Shown here: positions 61,226 through 64,000 of the stretch, piece after piece
Position numbering within the stretch: the stretch's first letter is position 1
Layout: every line of letters starts with the position of its first letter
Source of the DNA: Sipunculus nudus
Taxonomy: Eukaryota > Annelida > Sipuncula > Golfingiida > Sipunculidae
Assembly: GCA_026874595.1 (NCBI GenBank)
Contig: CM049316.1
Span: forward strand, 13,258,839-13,322,838
Direction of reading: 5' to 3'
DNA length: 64,000 nt
The notes under the pieces: model-generated
Databases searched by the model: none
What the model saw: the letters and a program-made list of their open reading frames with translations, nothing else
Told to the model about the DNA's origin: nothing
Position numbers and translations under genes: made by a program

Positions 61226-61279
61226 AAGAGAAACAGTTCAAACAACCCTTAACTATAATCTGAGTTATTTATAAAGCTT

Positions 61280-61611
61280 CAGCGTTACCGCCAGGAGGGT
61301 ATGCGTTCATCCTTGTTCGTGTGTGTTGTGTGTATGTTTATGTGTATATTGACAACATAACTCACGCCATCTCGTGAAATTTGCACTGAAATTGGGCATT
61401 GGGCCAATGAGAAAAATGGATTGGATTTTGGTGTGGACCCGGCACATGATTCGGATTCAAGTTATGTTCATAAATATACAGTCACTTATGAATGAATGAA
61501 CCTGCGAATATGGTCCGATAAAAGTGATTTCAAGCACGGTCTTTGGGGCTTCCAATAATAGGGACTCCTTACATGGCAGAGGCTTGTATTACTTAGAATA
61601 CAGATTTCTAG
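61280..61611 (+). mobile_element. Helitron-like short element, copy 3
   Basis: It begins with CCGCCAGGAGGGTATGCGTTCATCC, shared in shorter blocks with 13511 onward, and contains a GTGTGTTGTGTG stretch, GGGCATTGGGCCAATGA and TTTTGGTGTGGACCCGG..CATGAT. It ends in a hairpin TTGTAT (61583-61588) with ATACAG (61598-61603), then CTAG (61608-61611) and T. It is the longest of the three copies. Confidence 0.65.
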
Positions 61612-61628
61612 TTTTATTATGAGATCTT

Positions 61629-61630
<2 letters not shown>

Positions 61631-61673
<43 letters not shown>
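61631..61673. repeat. (TA)n microsatellite
   Basis: About 21 TA units directly left of the Penelope-like sequence. Confidence 0.95.
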
Positions 61674-61676
<3 letters not shown>

Positions 61677-61822
61677 AATGAACACAAAAAGAAGAGAGAC
61701 ATCAACGCCAGCATTTCAAACAATCAGATTATTTGGATAACATGTACAGATTGTTGCTAAATTTTCAGCTACCCCTGTAGCCTTCGTCAGAGCGAGTGAC
61801 TTACTGTAAACAAAGCTGATAG
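61674..61822 (-). mobile_element. Penelope-like element end (fragment)
   Basis: Read on the minus strand, a hammerhead-type core is followed by TTTAGCAACAATCTGTACATG, CAAATAATCTGATTG and GTTGATGTCTCTCTTC, ending at the (TA)n tract. A hammerhead core near the terminus and insertion beside TA-rich DNA fit Penelope-like elements. Only the end is present: no reverse transcriptase or GIY-YIG domain was seen. The right limit is set by the start of the LTR and is approximate. Confidence 0.4.
61763..61790 (-). ncRNA. hammerhead ribozyme core-like motif
   Basis: The minus strand reads CTGACGA (plus 61784-61790), matching the conserved CUGANGA box, then a stem-loop with GCTAC pairing GTAGC around a short loop, then GAAA (plus 61763-61766). 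Box 1, helix II and box 2 are thus in the right order and spacing. Helices I and III and the cleavage site could not be assigned with confidence, so activity is unproven. Confidence 0.45.
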
Positions 61823-61999
61823 TGTGACCTGTAATGATCACATAGTTAATATTTGGTAACCTTTTAAAGAAAGCATCTTGTTTATAGCAAGCCGTTAGGG
61901 CACCAGGGGGCAGCACATATACTTCCTGTATCTTGCTGGATAAAACACATGTGGCTAGACTTGGTGTTGTGACTTTATCGGCCTGCATCTATCAACACA
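61823..61999 (+). repeat. putative 5' LTR of the Ty3/gypsy element
   Basis: The inferred LTR starts TGTGACCTGTAATGATCACA and ends ..CAACACA, about 177 bp, with TG..CA ends and an ATAAAA signal near 61941. A TGGTGTCAGAA sequence at 62000-62010 starts with the TGG expected of a tRNA primer-binding site. The 3' LTR lies outside the window, so both limits are provisional. Confidence 0.45.
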
Positions 62000-64000
62000 T
62001 GGTGTCAGAATATGGATCACATCGAAGCACCCAACCCACTGAGCCTTGAAGGCAACCTGAATGAGAACTGGAAACTTTTCTACCAGGGATGGCAAATATA
62101 TTTCGCATTAAAAACGCATGGGCATGGACTGAACTGTGATGACAAGTTCAAGGCCTCCCTGTTTCTCAAGTCTGTGGGCAAAGAAGCGTTCGAACTGTAC
62201 AATACCTTCACTTGGGATAATGCCGGTGATGAGTGGAAGCTAGACAAAATAATAGAAAGATACAAATCATATTGTGCCGACAGGGATTCGGCAGCGATCC
62301 ACGTGCAACGTTTCTTCAACTGTCGTCAACAAGCAGGTCAGTCTAATGATTCAAATATAAACCAAGTGCAACACCTAGCAAAAAAGTGCCCGTTTACCCC
62401 AATCATGAACAATATGATAAAATGGAGGATTATGTGTGGTGTCCATAGTGAGCCCCTCAAAGAAAGACTCTTTAGAGAAAAGAATGACGTCACACTTGAA
62501 CGTGTTATACAGATATGTAGGGTGGCTGAGGCTGCCACAAAACAGGCCAGAGAGCTTAGGGATACAGAGACAGTTACTGTCCAGGCAGTGAAAGGGTACA
62601 GTAAACAGAAATACAGCTCAAATAAGCCTGTCAACAGTGCTAGTGTTAGCACCAGTTTGAAATCCCGTTACCCCAGCAATAGAGATGCTAGGCCTAGGGG
62701 CTATAGTGGGGGTAAGAGAGACTTTCAGTGTAACAGCTGTGGCTATACACATAGACCAAGGGCCTGTCCAGCTTATGGTAAAACCTGTAAGGGTTGTCAG
62801 GGGAAAAACCACTTCATTAAAATGTGTCGCAGGTCTCAGGTGCACACAGTCAGTGCAGAACCAAACCAAGATTATACGTCTTGTTCTGAGGAATCGGATG
62901 GATTCACTATTGACTCAGTGGACAGTAAAGATGCTGTGAATGCATCATGGATTATACCAATGACTATTGAAGGTGATACTGTGAATGTTAAGCTTGACAC
63001 AGGTGCAAATGTCAACATAATGAGCAAATCTACATATGACTGTTTGAGTAACAAGCCAAAGCTACAGTGTGCCGATGTGAGGCTAACAGCTTACGCAGGT
63101 AGTGACATACCAGTGGCCGGCAAATGTGATGTCAAGGTCACACACAATGGCAGAACCTATCACACAGACTTTGTTATAACTCCGGCTAGTGTTCAATCCA
63201 TTCTAGGAGTACAGGACTGTGAGAGGCTTGGTCTCATAAAACGTACATGGGAAGTCACTTTAGATAGTAGGCCTAAGCACAGTGCAGCAACTGACAATAC
63301 TGCCAGTCTTGATGACAAAGTAGATTTGAGGTCCCAAGCAATAAACAGGTTTCCTGATGTTTTTAAGGGTCTAGGATGCCTTCCTGGCACACACACAATT
63401 CAGATGGATCTAGATAGTCAACCAGTCATAGAAGCTTGTCGCAAAATACCGTTTGCCCTTCATAGCGAAGTCAAGACCGAACTTAAGCGGATGGAGGACG
63501 CTGGTGTCATAACTAAGGTGACAGAGCCAACTGACTGGGTCAGTGCACTTGTAGTCGTTAGAAAGAAAACAGGAGGTCTGAGACTGTGCATGGACCCAAA
63601 GAATTTAAATAGAGCCATAAGACGAGAACACTACAAAATGCCCAGCCGAGAGGAAATTATGGCTTAGTTTGCTAACAAGAAATACTTCACAAAACTGGAT
63701 GCCAAACATGGCTTTTGGCAGATACGCCTAGACGATCAGTCATCAAAACAGTGCACTGTCGCGACGCCATTCGGACGGTACAGATTCTTACGGCTTCCGT
63801 TCGGAATTCGGTCAGCACCGGAAGTGTTTCACCGAATCGTACACGAATTATTCGACGATATACCAAATGTCGATACCAGCATGGATGACATTGTGATCTC
63901 CGGCAGGACAGAGGCTGAACATGACATCACGCTGTGGAAAGTCCTAGAGAGATGTCGCGAGAAAGGCTTGACTTTAGGCCTAGATAAATGTCAGTTCAGG
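61823..64000 (+). mobile_element. Ty3/gypsy LTR retrotransposon, 5' part (fossil)
   Basis: The order is LTR, primer-binding site, gag start at 62012, two zinc knuckles (CNSCGYTHRPRAC and CKGCQGKNHFIKMC, about 62729-62830), an aspartic protease with LDTGAN (about 62990-63005), and a reverse transcriptase region from about 63400 to the window edge. Gag and pol are continuous in frame at the protease, as in many gypsy-family elements. RNase H, integrase and the 3' LTR would lie beyond the window. The visible part appears broken, with about one break; otherwise it is well preserved and looks fairly young. It is a fossil copy, not a host gene. Confidence 0.85.

Overview
The window reads as AT-rich nuclear DNA of an invertebrate animal. 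Evidence is split genes with GT-AG introns, many (TA)n and poly-C tracts, and several metazoan transposon classes: L1/Tx1-like and CR1/Jockey-like LINEs, hAT, pogo, Helitron-like, a Penelope-like end with a hammerhead core, and Ty3/gypsy. The repeat style (Helitron-like elements with satellite cores, the frequent motif AGGCCTA) fits a marine invertebrate such as a mollusc or other lophotrochozoan; an ambulacrarian is not excluded. No rRNA, confident tRNA gene, operon or CRISPR array was seen.

Only two host genes are well supported, both on the minus strand: tandem paralogues A (47199-51408) and B (57277-60513). Each has two exons and encodes a 217-residue protein with a short N-terminal tail, one membrane segment and a Cupin_5 (DUF985) domain. 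Exon 1 ends in phase 1 with the same donor in both, and exon 2 is 518 bases in both. They lie in a head-to-tail duplication of about 5-6 kb per unit (about 46.03-52.03 kb and 56.06-61.11 kb). A third, truncated relic of exon 1 with its promoter sits at about 41.26-41.34 kb. Comparing A with B gives natural empty sites that date three later insertions: a hAT element and a Helitron-like element in A, and a LINE fragment in B.

Layout: 0-5.2 kb noncoding; 5.2-6.4 kb Helitron-like element with a satellite core; 7.1-7.9 kb LINE 3' end; 8.9-9.5 kb inverted-repeat element; a possible 41-base host exon at 11.05 kb; 16.06 kb minisatellite; 19.4-21.9 kb GC-richer block with exon-like features but no recognised gene; 23.3-34.1 kb repeat nest with a 1.2-kb palindrome-rich element in inverted copies and an exact 566-base tandem duplication; 36.6-41.2 kb irregular short repeats and a foldback element holding LINE pieces; 46-61.1 kb the cupin gene pair; 61.1-64 kb a stack of hAT-like, Helitron-like, Penelope-like and Ty3/gypsy sequence, the last running off the right edge.

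Boundaries and similarities come from reading by eye. Nothing was searched against a database and no alignment was computed.
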